Positions 7,268-17,326 are shown, counted from the stretch's first letter. The stretch is 64,000 nt of DNA from Chitinophagales bacterium (GCA_018401955.1 JAGYJT010000001.1:124001-188000); one strand, 5' to 3'. The notes: generated by a model not told the origin, from the letters alone. Program-made: numbers and translations.

Positions 7268-9204
7268 TAAAAGTAACTTTACCTGACGGTTCTGTTAGGG
7301 AGTACGACAAAGGGGCAACTGCCCTTGATGTGGCCATGAGCATAAGCGAAGGCCTTGCGCGCAACGTATTGGCTGCCGAGGTAAACGGCGAAGTATGGGA
7401 TGCTACCCGCCCACTGCCCGAAACCACCAAAATACGCCTGCTTACCTGGAACGACCCAGAGGGCAAAAACACCCTATGGCACTCTTCGGCGCACTTGTTG
7501 GCCGAGGCTATTGAGGCATTGTACCCGGGCACCAAGTTCGGTATTGGCCCGCCTATTGAGAACGGTTTTTATTACGATATAGATTTGGGTGACCGCCCGC
7601 CGCTATCGGAAAACGAGTTTAAGGCCATCGAGCAAAAAATGACCGAGCTTGCTCGCCAAAAAAACACCTTCGATCGCAAAGAAATTAGCAAGGCCGATGC
7701 CATTGCCTACTTTACCGATAAAGACGACGAGTACAAGCTTGAATTGATTCGCGACCTGGAAGACGGTAAAATCACCTTCTATACCCAAGGTAACTTTACC
7801 GACCTATGCCGTGGCCCACACATACCCAACACGGGCTTTATTAAGGCCGTTAAGCTGTTGAGCGTAGCCGGTGCTTACTGGCGCGGCAACGAAAAAAACA
7901 AACAGCTTACCCGCATATACGCCATTACCTTCCCCAAGGCGCAAGAGCTGAGCGATTACCTTGTATTGTTGGAAGAGGCTAAAAAACGCGACCACCGTAA
8001 GCTGGGTAAAGAGCTGGAGCTATTTGCCATCAGTCAAAAAGTAGGTTTGGGCTTGCCGTTGTGGTTGCCCAAGGGCACCGAGCTGCGCGAGCGCTTGGTC
8101 GATTTCTTGAAAGTTGCCCAAAAGAAAGGCGGCTACAGCCAAGTAATTACCCCGCACATTGGCCACAAAGAATTGTACGTAACCAGCGGCCACTACGAGA
8201 AATACGGTAAGGATTCGTTCCAGCCCATCAAGACCCCGCAAGAAGGCGAAGAGTACTTTTTAAAACCAATGAACTGCCCGCACCACTGCGAGATATATAA
8301 AACCAAACCCCGCTCATACCGCGACTTGCCGTTGCGCTTGGCCGAGTTTGGTACCGTATACCGCTACGAGCAGAGCGGCGAGCTGCACGGCCTTACCCGT
8401 GTGCGTGGCTTTACCCAAGACGATGCGCACATTTTTTGCCGCCCCGAGCAGGTAAAAGAAGAATTTATTAAGGTAATTGACCTGGTGCTGTATGTATTTA
8501 AGGTACTGGGCTTTGAAAGTTACACGGCCCAAATATCGTTGCGCGACAAAGAAGACCGCGCCAAATACATTGGCAGCGACGAAAACTGGAACAAGGCAGA
8601 AAGCGCCATAATAGAGGCTTGCGCCGAGAAAGGCATGGAAACCGTGGTAGAATACGGCGAGGCAGCCTTCTATGGCCCTAAGCTCGATTTTATGGTAAAA
8701 GATGCCATTGGGCGCCGCTGGCAGCTAGGTACAATTCAGGTAGATTACAATCTTCCGGAACGATTTGAGCTAGAATACGTTGGTAGTGATAACCTTAAGC
8801 ATCGCCCGGTGATGATACACCGTGCGCCGTTTGGTTCCCTTGAGCGATTTGTGGCCGTACTTATTGAGCACTGCGCTGGCAATTTCCCACTTTGGTTAAC
8901 CCCAGAACAGGGTATTGTATTGCCGATAAGTGATAAGTATAACGAGTACGCAGAAAAAGTTTCAGATTATCTAAAAAATAGCGATATTCGCACCTCCGTA
9001 GATGTTCGTAACGAGAAGATCGGCAGGAAGATACGCGACGCTGAAGTAGGTAAAGTTCCTTATATGTTAATCATTGGGGAGCAAGAAGCAGAAAACGGAA
9101 CCGTATCGGTACGAAAACACGGCGAGGGAGACCTAGGCACCATGAGTGCCGAAGCGTTTGCCGAGCATGTGCAAACCGAGGTTAACCAACAATTGAAACG
9201 TTAA
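7264..9204 (+). CDS. thrS: Threonyl-tRNA synthetase
   Basis: Charges tRNA-Thr with threonine in the cytoplasm. The 646 residues contain the N-terminal TGS domain (1-62), the editing domain with the zinc motif HSSAH (73-77), the class II catalytic core with MNCPHHC, and the C-terminal anticodon-binding domain (from about residue 540). The length is standard. It starts in a 4-bp ATGA overlap with the TPR lipoprotein gene and leads into infC-rpmI-rplT, an order conserved in many bacteria. Confidence 0.97.
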   Translation: MIKVTLPDGSVREYDKGATALDVAMSISEGLARNVLAAEVNGEVWDATRPLPETTKIRLLTWNDPEGKNTLWHSSAHLLAEAIEALYPGTKFGIGPPIENGFYYDIDLGDRPPLSENEFKAIEQKMTELARQKNTFDRKEISKADAIAYFTDKDDEYKLELIRDLEDGKITFYTQGNFTDLCRGPHIPNTGFIKAVKLLSVAGAYWRGNEKNKQLTRIYAITFPKAQELSDYLVLLEEAKKRDHRKLGKELELFAISQKVGLGLPLWLPKGTELRERLVDFLKVAQKKGGYSQVITPHIGHKELYVTSGHYEKYGKDSFQPIKTPQEGEEYFLKPMNCPHHCEIYKTKPRSYRDLPLRLAEFGTVYRYEQSGELHGLTRVRGFTQDDAHIFCRPEQVKEEFIKVIDLVLYVFKVLGFESYTAQISLRDKEDRAKYIGSDENWNKAESAIIEACAEKGMETVVEYGEAAFYGPKLDFMVKDAIGRRWQLGTIQVDYNLPERFELEYVGSDNLKHRPVMIHRAPFGSLERFVAVLIEHCAGNFPLWLTPEQGIVLPISDKYNEYAEKVSDYLKNSDIRTSVDVRNEKIGRKIRDAEVGKVPYMLIIGEQEAENGTVSVRKHGEGDLGTMSAEAFAEHVQTEVNQQLKR

Positions 9205-9224
9205 ACTAAAACAACAATACTAAT

Positions 9225-9779
9225 TTGATTAAGCCTAGAAAACCTTTTGATCGCCGCCCGCAGCAGCAAGAATCATTGCACCGTATCAACCGTGATATTC
9301 GTGCCCTGAACGTGCGTTTGGTTGGCGAGAATGTTGAGCCCGGTATCTTGGATACCCGCAAAGCCCTTAACCTAGCCGATGAGTTGGGCTTAGACCTTGT
9401 GGAGATATCCCCTAAAGCCGATCCGCCAGTTTGTCGTATTGTAGACTATAACAAGTTTCTATACGAGAAAAAGAAGAAAGAGAAGGAAATCAAGGCCAAA
9501 GCAACTAAAACCGTGATTAAGGAAGTGCGTTTTACGCCCAACACCGATGACCACGATTTCGAGTTCAAAACCAAGCATGCCGAAAACTTCCTTAAAGAAG
9601 GTGCGAAGGTGAAAGCCTATGTACAGTTTAAAGGTAGGGGCATCTTGTTTCAAGAGCGCGGCGAATTGATGTTGCTTAAGTTTGCCGAGCGCCTACAAGA
9701 ACTGGGCGTGCTAGAGCAAATGCCAAAGCTAGAAGGACGCCGAATGATAGCGTTTTTGGCACCAAAGCCAAAAAAATAA
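9225..9779 (+). CDS. infC: Translation initiation factor IF-3
   Basis: IF-3 binds the 30S subunit and discriminates against wrong initiation codons. The 184-residue frame has the N-domain ([13 protein letters not shown]), the basic linker ([16 protein letters not shown]) and the C-domain ([17 protein letters not shown]). There is no ATG at the start: the reading frame opens with TTG at 9225 followed directly by ATT at 9228. Non-ATG initiation of infC is known from E. coli (AUU) and lets IF-3 repress its own synthesis; the same logic may apply here. The gene lies 20 nt after thrS. Confidence 0.95.
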   Translation: MIKPRKPFDRRPQQQESLHRINRDIRALNVRLVGENVEPGILDTRKALNLADELGLDLVEISPKADPPVCRIVDYNKFLYEKKKKEKEIKAKATKTVIKEVRFTPNTDDHDFEFKTKHAENFLKEGAKVKAYVQFKGRGILFQERGELMLLKFAERLQELGVLEQMPKLEGRRMIAFLAPKPKK

Positions 9780-9802
9780 TAGACAGAACGAAATATTATC
9801 CA

Positions 9803-9810
9803 TATCTTTG
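9803..9810 (+). promoter_or_regulatory. Candidate internal -7 element TATCTTTG ahead of rpmI
   Basis: TATCTTTG fits TAnnTTTG and lies 16 nt before the rpmI start, in the 47-nt infC-rpmI gap. No -33 box was seen. It could give the ribosomal protein genes extra transcription. Confidence 0.35.
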
Positions 9811-9826
9811 CCAAAATTTTTACGCG

Positions 9827-10024
9827 ATGCCTAAAATGAAAACCAACTCGAGTGCCAAAAAACGTTTTAAGTTAACGGGCTCTGGTAAAGTAAAGCGTGC
9901 ACACGCATTCACCAATCACATCCTTACCAAAAAGAGCCACAAGCGCAAGAAAGCTTTGGGTCAATTTGCTATCGTAGATCAGGCTGATGAGCAACGTGTA
10001 AAGCGCATGTTGGCTATGGCCTAA
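9827..10024 (+). CDS. rpmI: 50S ribosomal protein L35
   Basis: The 65 residues ([20 protein letters not shown], with [15 protein letters not shown]) are a complete, very basic L35. It is a structural protein of the large ribosomal subunit and is encoded between infC and rplT as usual. Confidence 0.97.
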   Translation: MPKMKTNSSAKKRFKLTGSGKVKRAHAFTNHILTKKSHKRKKALGQFAIVDQADEQRVKRMLAMA

Positions 10025-10085
10025 GCCTAGTACAACAAAACAATTGAGAATTAGAAGATTTAAGAAAAGAGTAAAACAATAAACA

Positions 10086-10430
10086 ATGCCTAGGTCAGTA
10101 AATCACGTTGCTTCCCGAGCCCGCCGTAAGAGGATGTTGAAGTTGGCAAAAGGTTATTTCGGTCGCCGGAAGAACGTTTGGACAGTAGCCAAGAATGCCA
10201 TTGAAAAAGGTTTGGTATATGCATACCGTGACCGTAAAGCTAAGAAACGTGAGTTCCGCTCTTTGTGGATCGCCCGTATCAACGCAGCAGTTCGTCAAGA
10301 AGGTTTGAGCTATAGCCAATTCATCCACAAGTTGGACGAGGCTAACCTTAACCTTAACCGCAAGGTTTTGGCCGATTTGGCCATGAACCACCCAGAGGCT
10401 TTCAAAGCCGTGGTTGCTAAGGTAAAGTAA
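10086..10430 (+). CDS. rplT: 50S ribosomal protein L20
   Basis: The 114 residues start [20 protein letters not shown] and contain the conserved [10 protein letters not shown] and [18 protein letters not shown] segments. L20 binds 23S rRNA early in assembly and in many bacteria represses its own operon. It is the last gene of the thrS-infC-rpmI-rplT unit, with a terminator 24 nt downstream. Confidence 0.97.
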   Translation: MPRSVNHVASRARRKRMLKLAKGYFGRRKNVWTVAKNAIEKGLVYAYRDRKAKKREFRSLWIARINAAVRQEGLSYSQFIHKLDEANLNLNRKVLADLAMNHPEAFKAVVAKVK

Positions 10431-10454
10431 GCTACTTACTATCATATAGATTTA

Positions 10455-10480
10455 GGCCGCTCCCCCAAGGAGTGGCCTTT
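10455..10480 (+). terminator. Terminator after rplT
   Basis: The hairpin GGCCGCTCC/GGAGTGGCC (9 bp with one G-U type mismatch, 5-nt loop) is followed by TTTCTGTCTT. It lies 24 nt after the rplT stop. Confidence 0.65.
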
Positions 10481-10898
10481 CTGTCTTGGGGTGTGGTTGA
10501 TTGGATGGCTGGTGTATTGGTTATTGGTTATTTGAAGCTGCTGCTGCAAGACTGTGTCTTGTAGCTATATTACGCCCAGTCTGCGACTGGCACACAACAC
10601 TTGCACAACATTTTCCCCATTTGAAAATGGGGCCTATTGATATGATTGTTGTGTGCATATTCAAAACTCGACACATAGTTCAAGCAACAACATACATGCA
10701 TTGCTCCAAAATACCCACCTCGCAACGTTAAAGCTCAATGCAATTATTAAGACCTTTTTACGCTGCGGTCTTGCTGCTGGAAGACAATTACCAATTCATC
10801 CCCATACTCCACGCCGTTCCATCTCTCTACCATCCAGCATCCCCTATTTAAATGAATGTTATATGAAGGCAATTTCCACTTTTTCTCATTTCCCATTT
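10481..10898. other. Gene-free intergenic stretch with short repeats
   Basis: About 420 nt between rplT and the next, leftward gene. It holds a TTGATTGG.. TTGGTTATTGG run, small palindromes (CAAGACTGTGTCTTG, CCCCATTTGAAAATGGGG) and, at its right end, a TTCATTTCCCATTTC-like low-complexity run. The open frames here look random in composition. I see no convincing gene or RNA. Confidence 0.5.
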
Positions 10899-11795
10899 CT
10901 ATTTCATATTTCCCATCTGTAATTTCTCATTTACTTTCACCCAACCTTGCTTATCTTGCTTGGCCATGATTTTTACGATGCTTTCCGTTAAGTTCGCTTT
11001 ATTGCGGAAAATGCAGTTGGGCAACCTGCTCTGTCCTTTGCAGGTAAAGGAGAAAAAGCCATCGGTATGTAAACCTCCTTGTGGTTTATAGTTAAACCGC
11101 TCATAAGGGTGCTTAAGCCCTGCTGCCTTTTCAGCCATTATCTCTGCTTCAATCTCTTGCAACTGCGGTATCGTAAGGTGGATAATGTTGGTATTCTTTA
11201 GGTTCCAAGGCCAATCGGGTCTAAAACGGTTCTTCCACTTTTCGCTTAGTGGGGTGGTAAGGTCGTATTTTGGCGCTTCATTTGGGGCTTCAGCTTTCTC
11301 CTCGGTAGGTGGCTCGGTGGTGGGTTCTTGCTTTGCTATTTCCAATACCTGGTTAGTGGGTTCCAGTTGCTCTTCAACGGCATTTGTTAGTCCTTCCGTT
11401 GCGGTGCTACTCTCTTCCTTTAGCAGCAAGGCCATCTTTTTATGCTCCAGTTGTTGCTGTTTCTCTCTGCTACTAAGCATCCAACTTAACCGGCGCCAAG
11501 TGGGCCTATCGTGCAGCACCTCTTTGTTTATGGCTTGTTTAAACTTCACCAATTCCGTTTTTATCAATAGCTCCACTTTGCCAAACAGTTCGGCATTGGC
11601 AAGCTGGCCACGAGCGGCAGTGGTGTTGGTGTAGCGGTAAAAATCTTTGTACAACAACTGTTCTTGGGGTTGACAAGCATTGTTGGCCAAAAAGAAAAGG
11701 TCGCTATCAGATAGGCCGATGTTTTCAGGTTCGTTAACTAAAACGTGGTTTAGCGCCGCCAAAAACGGCGCGGTGCTGCTGGTTTGCATATTCAA
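10899..11795 (-). CDS. Hypothetical protein (298 aa)
   Basis: No family recognised. The N-terminal ~130 residues are helical with aromatic-rich turns (LYKDFYRYTNTTAARGQL), then comes a low-complexity Glu/Pro/Thr linker (about residues 145-180), and a C-terminal part containing KWKNRFRPDWPWNLKN and FFSFTCKGQSRLPNC. There is no signal peptide or membrane segment, so it is probably cytoplasmic. The last ~10 codons coincide with a GAAATTnnnnATGGGAAATATGAAA-type intergenic repeat, so the native C-terminus may have been altered. It is a single gene with long flanking non-coding DNA. Confidence 0.6.
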   Translation of the reverse strand: MNMQTSSTAPFLAALNHVLVNEPENIGLSDSDLFFLANNACQPQEQLLYKDFYRYTNTTAARGQLANAELFGKVELLIKTELVKFKQAINKEVLHDRPTWRRLSWMLSSREKQQQLEHKKMALLLKEESSTATEGLTNAVEEQLEPTNQVLEIAKQEPTTEPPTEEKAEAPNEAPKYDLTTPLSEKWKNRFRPDWPWNLKNTNIIHLTIPQLQEIEAEIMAEKAAGLKHPYERFNYKPQGGLHTDGFFSFTCKGQSRLPNCIFRNKANLTESIVKIMAKQDKQGWVKVNEKLQMGNMK

Positions 11796-12217
11796 GGGTT
11801 TTGGGTTATAATAAAATGACTATTGGGCACATACCACTGCAGTTGGTATTGCCACGGCAAACAGGTGATTGCCGCGTAAAGAAGTTCCTTAACTGCATGC
11901 AAGAAACAAACTGATTTTATATTTTGCAAATAAATCTCGTTATTTTTAAACGATACTGATATTTTACATTGATAATGAGGGAGAAAAAATTTTGGGCGGG
12001 GTAGCTGCCAAAATGTAAAATAAAATTAAACATCAGATTCTGGGCTTATCGTGAGCGACCACCCCCACCCCTCCTTTTCCAAACGCACTAGCTAGGCGAA
12101 GGAGGGGAGCTACTAACTTTAATACATTTATGCTTCTCCGTTGGTAAATCCAATATCATAGCCACTAAATGCTACGAACTATTAAATGGTGCTGACACTA
12201 TTGTGTCTTGCGTCCAA
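11796..12217. other. Intergenic stretch without a recognised gene
   Basis: About 420 nt between two leftward genes. The part nearest 11.8-12.0 kb is A/T-rich and presumably contains the promoter of the upstream-facing gene ending at 11795. A stem CCCCTCCTT (12068-12076) / AAGGAGGGG (12099-12107) lies in the middle without a T-tract. Nothing else is supported. Confidence 0.4.
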
Positions 12218-12955
12218 TCAACGTCCCCGCCACCAGCCCAAAATAATGCCTGCGGCCATGGCAGCGTTTAACGATTCGGCACCACCGAAACGAGGAATGG
12301 TAATAGCCTTAGCCATAGCCAACAGCTCTGGCGACACCCCATGGCTCTCGCTACCGATAAGCAAGATGCCATTTTTGGGCATGGTAGTATTGTATAGGTT
12401 TTCGCCCTGCATATCGGCGGCATATACAGGTACATCGGCATGGGCAGTAAACAAGGCTTTCAAATCGGTGTATATCACCGCTACCCTACCCACTGAGCCC
12501 ATGGTGCTTTGCACCGTTTTGGGGTTGTACAGGTCTACACAATCTGGCGAGCAATACACCCGTTTAATACCAAACCAATCTGCCGTGCGCACAATGGTAC
12601 CTAGGTTGCCGGGGTCGCGTATGGCATCCAGGGCAATGCTTAACCCCGTGGGCGCAAGGTTGTTGGTATAGTCGGGTATAGCTACTATAGCCAACACTTG
12701 GTTGGGTGCAGCCAGTGCCGATATTTTAGCAAGCTCATCGGTGGCGATGGGTTGTGCATCAACATCATGCTGTTGCAGCAATAGGCTATTTTGGGCTATC
12801 CATTCGGGCAGGGCATAAAGTTGTACTATCTTAGCGCCGGTTTGTATTAGCTCGGGTACAATTTTAGCACCTTCGGCTATATACTGTTGATACTCTTTGC
12901 GAGATTTGTTTCGCTGGAGCGATTGAATAAACTTAATTTGGGCTTTGGACAGCAT
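12218..12955 (-). CDS. SpoU/TrmH-family RNA 2'-O-methyltransferase
   Basis: A 245-residue SPOUT-fold methyltransferase that transfers a methyl group from SAM to a ribose 2'-OH in rRNA or tRNA. The N-terminal substrate-binding domain (IKFIQSLQRNKSRKEYQQYI) is followed by the three SpoU motifs: RDPGNLGTIVRTADWFG (motif 1), LLIGSESHGVS (motif 2) and ESLNAAMAAGIILG (motif 3). The length matches the RlmB/TrmH group, but the target RNA cannot be told. Its ATG (12955) stands one base from the ATG of the divergent tamL-like gene. Confidence 0.9.
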   Translation of the reverse strand: MLSKAQIKFIQSLQRNKSRKEYQQYIAEGAKIVPELIQTGAKIVQLYALPEWIAQNSLLLQQHDVDAQPIATDELAKISALAAPNQVLAIVAIPDYTNNLAPTGLSIALDAIRDPGNLGTIVRTADWFGIKRVYCSPDCVDLYNPKTVQSTMGSVGRVAVIYTDLKALFTAHADVPVYAADMQGENLYNTTMPKNGILLIGSESHGVSPELLAMAKAITIPRFGGAESLNAAMAAGIILGWWRGR

Positions 12956-12956
12956 T

Positions 12957-15296
12957 ATGGCCGTTTTGCGGACAATATCCTACATCTTTTTGGTTTGTGC
13001 AAGCCTGCTTTTTCTTTCAGGCTGCGCCAACACTCGTTTTTTGCGAGATGGGGAGGTATTGTTTAAGGCCAACAAGGTGCTCTATGTTGAACAAGAACCC
13101 GAATCGAAACCCAAGGCCTTATCTGCAGAGCTGAAAGAGATTAGCCAGCTGCAACCCAATAATAAGTTTTTGGGCGTGGCGCAAACGCGCTTATGGTTTT
13201 ACAATGTAGCCAGCCGCCACAAGCAAAACAAGTTTAGGTTTTGGATGAAGGAAAAAATTGGTGAACCACCGGTTATTTATGATTCTACCTACGCTACCAA
13301 GTCTACGCTGCTAATGGAGAACTACTTGGTAAACAACGGGTACTTTTATGCGAATGTAGATTACAAAACGGCCATTAAGCGCAAAAAAGCCACGATAGTT
13401 TATCTGGTTGATCTAGGCGATGTGTACCGGGTAAACAACATCAAGTTTCCGGCACCCACTAACCCCATCAACCAAATTATACAAAACAATAAAAAAGAGA
13501 CCGTAATGGTGCCTTGCGAACCGTTCAAGGTATCGGTATTAAAGGACGAACGGGAGCGCATAGCCAAAGACCTGCAAAACGAAGGATACTTTTACCTCAG
13601 CCGCGAATATGTAACCTTTGACCTGGATAGTAACAATAGCACCAAACTGGTAAATGTGGGGATAAAAATCAATCCGCCAAGCGACACCAGCCAACATGAG
13701 ATATACTACATCAATAAGGTGTACGTGCATACCGATTACTCCATTGAGCAATTTAAGAGCGAAGTAACGTTGGATACCTTTACGGTAAACGAGTACCATT
13801 TTGTATACGAAGACCTAAAATACCGCACCAACATACTAATAGGTGCCATCCACTTTGAGCGGGATAAAAAATATAGCCGAGTTGATTATAATGCCACACT
13901 AAACCACCTGGCCGATTTGGGGGTGTTTAGGTTTATCAATATAAAATTTGTGCCCGCCCTTGAGACCGATTCTACGGGCAAACGGTACCTTAACTGTATC
14001 ATTACCCTCACGCCATCAAAAAAACAAGAGTGGGGCATAGAGGCCAGTGCCAACAACAACACCACTTTTTTGCTGGGTATTTCGGGCACGTTTACGTACC
14101 GAAACAAAAACGTTTTTAAGGGTGCCGAGTTGCTAGAGATAAGCGCAACCACCGGCTTTGAGACCAACTTTGACCCCGGAAAGAACTTTTTTAATACCGT
14201 TGATATACGAACCAGTGCCAACCTCTATTTCAATAAGTTTATGGTGCCGTTTAAGCTCATTAAACCCGATAAAAGCACGCGCCCAAAAACCATCATCTCC
14301 ATCCGCAACAGTTTTTTGAGGCGGATAAATTACTACACGGTTTCTACTACCAACGTTTCGTTTGGATACGATTGGCGGCAAAACGAACGCATCAGGCACC
14401 GCTTTGATCCTATATCCATCAGTTTGGTGCGGGTGCTTAACCAAAGCCCAGAGTTTAGGGAGATACTAGACCGAAGCCAAACGCTCCGAACCAGTTTCTC
14501 TGAGCAGCTCATTATCGGCATGAACTATAATATTACCTGGAACAGTAAATACAATAAGTACAAACCCAGCCAATGGTACTTTTTGGGTAATATAGAAACC
14601 GCCGGAAACTTTATGCACGGCATCTATTCGTTGGTGTATATCGGCAAAGATGAACCGAAGCCCTACACCATGTTTAATGTGCCCTATGCCCAATACATAA
14701 GGCTTGATGGCGACATGCGCAACTATACCAACCTAGGGCGCAAAGCTACTTTGGTATCGAGGCTGTTTGGGGGCATAGGTGTACCATATGGCAATACCGA
14801 ATCGTTGCCATACATAAAACAGTACTTTTCGGGTGGTAGTAATGATATAAGGGCATGGCGGGTGCGCGCGCTGGGGCCGGGTTCGTTTGTGCTAGAGGGT
14901 TCTGATTTGGAAATAAGCAACCCCAACATTTTCTTTGACCAAACCGGCGATATTAAACTAGAAGCCAACCTTGAGCTGCGTTTCGATATCTACAAATTTA
15001 TTAAAGGGGCAGTGTTTTTAGATGGCGGTAACATTTGGACCCTGAAAGCCGATACCCTTAGGCCAGGTGCCAACTTTGAGGCAAACAGGTTTTATAAAGA
15101 GTTTGCATTGGGCACGGGCGTGGGCTTCCGCTTCGATTTTTCTTACTTTGTATTGCGCTTTGATATCGGCGTGCCTTTGCACGACCCCGGCTCGCCGCTC
15201 AACAACAATTGGGTAATCAAAACCTTCGACCCGCTAGATAGGGCCTGGAGGAGAAGCAACGTTATTTTCAACCTTGCCATTGGTTATCCTTTCTAG
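12957..15296 (+). CDS. tamL: BamA/TamA-family outer membrane lipoprotein (TamL-like)
   Basis: From ATG 12957 the 779-residue product starts MAVLRTISYIFLVCASLLFLSGC, a lipoprotein signal with lipobox LSGC. A TTG at 12945 would add four residues. POTRA-like repeats fill roughly residues 30-390. The C-terminal half is an Omp85-type 16-strand barrel that includes YFSGGSNDIRAWRVRALGPGS (lid-lock region) and ends in a terminal aromatic (IGYPF). A lipidated Omp85 protein is typical of Bacteroidota TamL, which works with TamB in outer membrane biogenesis. No TamB gene is adjacent here. Confidence 0.85.
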   Translation: MAVLRTISYIFLVCASLLFLSGCANTRFLRDGEVLFKANKVLYVEQEPESKPKALSAELKEISQLQPNNKFLGVAQTRLWFYNVASRHKQNKFRFWMKEKIGEPPVIYDSTYATKSTLLMENYLVNNGYFYANVDYKTAIKRKKATIVYLVDLGDVYRVNNIKFPAPTNPINQIIQNNKKETVMVPCEPFKVSVLKDERERIAKDLQNEGYFYLSREYVTFDLDSNNSTKLVNVGIKINPPSDTSQHEIYYINKVYVHTDYSIEQFKSEVTLDTFTVNEYHFVYEDLKYRTNILIGAIHFERDKKYSRVDYNATLNHLADLGVFRFINIKFVPALETDSTGKRYLNCIITLTPSKKQEWGIEASANNNTTFLLGISGTFTYRNKNVFKGAELLEISATTGFETNFDPGKNFFNTVDIRTSANLYFNKFMVPFKLIKPDKSTRPKTIISIRNSFLRRINYYTVSTTNVSFGYDWRQNERIRHRFDPISISLVRVLNQSPEFREILDRSQTLRTSFSEQLIIGMNYNITWNSKYNKYKPSQWYFLGNIETAGNFMHGIYSLVYIGKDEPKPYTMFNVPYAQYIRLDGDMRNYTNLGRKATLVSRLFGGIGVPYGNTESLPYIKQYFSGGSNDIRAWRVRALGPGSFVLEGSDLEISNPNIFFDQTGDIKLEANLELRFDIYKFIKGAVFLDGGNIWTLKADTLRPGANFEANRFYKEFALGTGVGFRFDFSYFVLRFDIGVPLHDPGSPLNNNWVIKTFDPLDRAWRRSNVIFNLAIGYPF

Positions 15297-15373
15297 CGCC
15301 CACCATGCTATAAGCAGCACACGGTTGGTTTAATATTTACGCCTTCCATCCACTACGCTATTTACCAAAACCT

Positions 15374-15381
15374 TACCTTTG
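15374..15381 (+). promoter_or_regulatory. Candidate -7 element TACCTTTG for the OmpA-like/tatC genes
   Basis: TACCTTTG matches TAnnTTTG exactly and lies 27 nt before the ATG at 15409. No TTTG box is visible at the expected spacing. Confidence 0.45.
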
Positions 15382-15408
15382 CAGTTGCAATTAATAAAAA
15401 CTGATACT

Positions 15409-16344
15409 ATGGTACGGAATCTATTCTTACTGACATTCTCGTTAATGATTTTCTCTTCATGCGTTTCTTCAAAAAAATTCAAGCAGCTTGATGCTTTGAA
15501 AGAAGATATGAAGATGGAGAACCAAGCCCTGCTTCAAAAACTTGACGAACAAGTTAAAGAAAATGCAGGCCTAGAGGCTACCAACAAAAACCTACGAGAC
15601 GAGGTATATGCCCTAAAACAGGATACTACCGATTGCAACAACGATGTGCGCACCCTTAGCCAGAAATACAACGACCTTACCAAAATGTATGAAGACCTAG
15701 GCTCGCAAAGCAAAAAAGAGCTAACGGCCCTTATACAGCAAAACCAAATATTGCTCAAGGAGCTCGACGAAAAACAGCGCTTGCTACTTGACAAAGAAAA
15801 TGAGCTATTAAAACGTGAAGCCCGACTTAAAGAGCTTGAAGGTATGCTAGCCGCTAAAGATGCCGCCCTGGATAACCTTAGAAAAAGCATTGAAGCCGCT
15901 TTGCTTAACTTTAACAAAGACGACCTTACCGTAGAGGTACGCAATGGTAAAATATACGTATCGGTTGCCGAGCAGTTGTTGTTTAAATCGGGCAGTACGG
16001 TAGTTGACCCTAAGGGTAAAGATGCCTTGACCAAATTGGCAGGTGCATTGAAAAACCAACCGGATATCGACATCATGGTGGAAGGCCATACCGATTCAAT
16101 ACCGATGAATGCATCGGGTGCCATTAAAGATAACTGGGACCTAAGCGTGCTTCGTGCAACCTCTATAACCCGTATATTAATTAATGCGGGCATATCACCA
16201 ACTGCGGTAATACCTGCTGGCCACGGTGAGTTTATGCCCGTAGCAAGCAATAAAGACAAAGAGGGCCGCGCTAAAAACCGCCGCACCGAAATAGTATTGT
16301 CGCCTAAACTTGATGAGGTGTTCAAAATATTGGAAGGAAAATAA
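15409..16344 (+). CDS. OmpA-family peptidoglycan-binding lipoprotein with coiled coil
   Basis: From ATG 15409 (MVRNLFLLTFSLMIFSSC) the product has a lipoprotein signal with lipobox FSSC. It then has a long coiled coil (about residues 30-165, rich in Leu/Glu/Lys heptads) and a C-terminal OmpA domain: EVRNGKIYVSVAEQLLFKSGS, VEGHTDSIPM, NWDLSVLRATSI and NRRTEIVLSP. The OmpA domain binds peptidoglycan diaminopimelate, so the protein probably tethers the outer membrane to the wall. A frame extension to 15379 is not needed. tatC follows after 9 nt and is likely co-transcribed. Confidence 0.9.
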   Translation: MVRNLFLLTFSLMIFSSCVSSKKFKQLDALKEDMKMENQALLQKLDEQVKENAGLEATNKNLRDEVYALKQDTTDCNNDVRTLSQKYNDLTKMYEDLGSQSKKELTALIQQNQILLKELDEKQRLLLDKENELLKREARLKELEGMLAAKDAALDNLRKSIEAALLNFNKDDLTVEVRNGKIYVSVAEQLLFKSGSTVVDPKGKDALTKLAGALKNQPDIDIMVEGHTDSIPMNASGAIKDNWDLSVLRATSITRILINAGISPTAVIPAGHGEFMPVASNKDKEGRAKNRRTEIVLSPKLDEVFKILEGK

Positions 16345-16353
16345 AATACTACA

Positions 16354-17214
16354 ATGCCCCTCGACCAAATAGATGTAGACGCCATTGATGCCCATGAAGA
16401 CCGCGAAACGGCGGACATGAGTTTCATTGACCATCTAGATGCCCTGCGAAAACACTTGGTGCGGGCCGTAGTGGCGTTTTTGGTTTGCGCTGTGGTGGCA
16501 TTTGCGGCCAAAGATTTTGTGTTTGATGGTATCATATTTGCGCCCACCCGCGACGATTTTCCTACCTATAAGGCACTTTGCAACCTATCAAACAAGCTTG
16601 ACTTAGGCGATAGCATGTGCCTAACCTTTAGCGAGCCGTTCAAAATCATCAATACCGATATGTCGGGCCAATTTGTAATGCACATGCAAGTGGCGGGCGT
16701 ACTCGGGTTTATTTTGGCTTTCCCGTTTATTTTTTGGGAAATATGGCGGTTTGTAAAGCCCGGCTTGCACCGCAAAGAAATTCGCTATACACAGGGTATC
16801 ATCTTCTTTACCTCCACCCTGTTTTTGGTGGGTGTTTTGTTTGGCTACTACATCATGACGCCATTTTCAGTCAACTTTTTTGCCACCTATAAGGTTAGCG
16901 AAGCCGTAGAAAACACGTTTACACTGGGCAGCTATATATCGTTTCTCACCATGTTTACGTTGCTATCGGGCATAATATTCGAGTTACCTATAGCAGTGTA
17001 CTTTCTTACCAAATTGGGCTTGGTAACACCCAGCTTAATGCGCAACTACCGGCGCCATGCCATTGTGTTGATTTTGGTTGTATCGGCCATTATTACCCCT
17101 GCCGATGTGGGCTCACAGATTATGGTATTTATTCCAGTATTTATCCTCTACGAATTGAGTATCTTTATTTCGGCTAGGGTGCTGAGGAATATGGAGGCTG
17201 AGGAAGAAATATAG
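16354..17214 (+). CDS. tatC: Sec-independent protein translocase TatC
   Basis: Six-helix inner membrane receptor of the twin-arginine export pathway for folded proteins. The 286 residues include the N-terminal MSFIDHLDALRKHLVRA, the motif EIWRFVKPGLHRKE (functionally essential Phe and Pro-Gly), and the conserved RNYRRHAIVLILVVSAIITPAD region. The ~20 acidic residues before MSF are a modest N-terminal extension. tatA/B genes are not in the window. Confidence 0.95.
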   Translation: MPLDQIDVDAIDAHEDRETADMSFIDHLDALRKHLVRAVVAFLVCAVVAFAAKDFVFDGIIFAPTRDDFPTYKALCNLSNKLDLGDSMCLTFSEPFKIINTDMSGQFVMHMQVAGVLGFILAFPFIFWEIWRFVKPGLHRKEIRYTQGIIFFTSTLFLVGVLFGYYIMTPFSVNFFATYKVSEAVENTFTLGSYISFLTMFTLLSGIIFELPIAVYFLTKLGLVTPSLMRNYRRHAIVLILVVSAIITPADVGSQIMVFIPVFILYELSIFISARVLRNMEAEEEI

Positions 17215-17217
17215 TCA

Positions 17218-17312
17218 ACGGTCCATGGTCGATAGTCCATGGATAAATTGGCGATAAAGAGCGTAAACCTATTTGTTACATAACTATGGACCATTGACCA
17301 TGGTCCATTGAC
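17218..17312. repeat. GTCCATGG-type inverted repeat between tatC and rpiB
   Basis: GGTCCATGGTCGATAGTCCATGG (17220-17242, given here as its left arm) faces a related arm ATGGACCATTGACCATGGTCC (17286-17306). The arms are imperfect inverted copies around a ~45-nt centre. The element fills the whole tatC-rpiB gap. Confidence 0.6.
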
Positions 17313-17326
17313 CAAACTAGTTTGTC

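Noticed and set aside
12068-12107. CCCCTCCTT/AAGGAGGGG stem as a terminator for the SpoU gene
   Set aside because: The 9-bp stem has a 22-nt loop and no T-tract follows on either strand.
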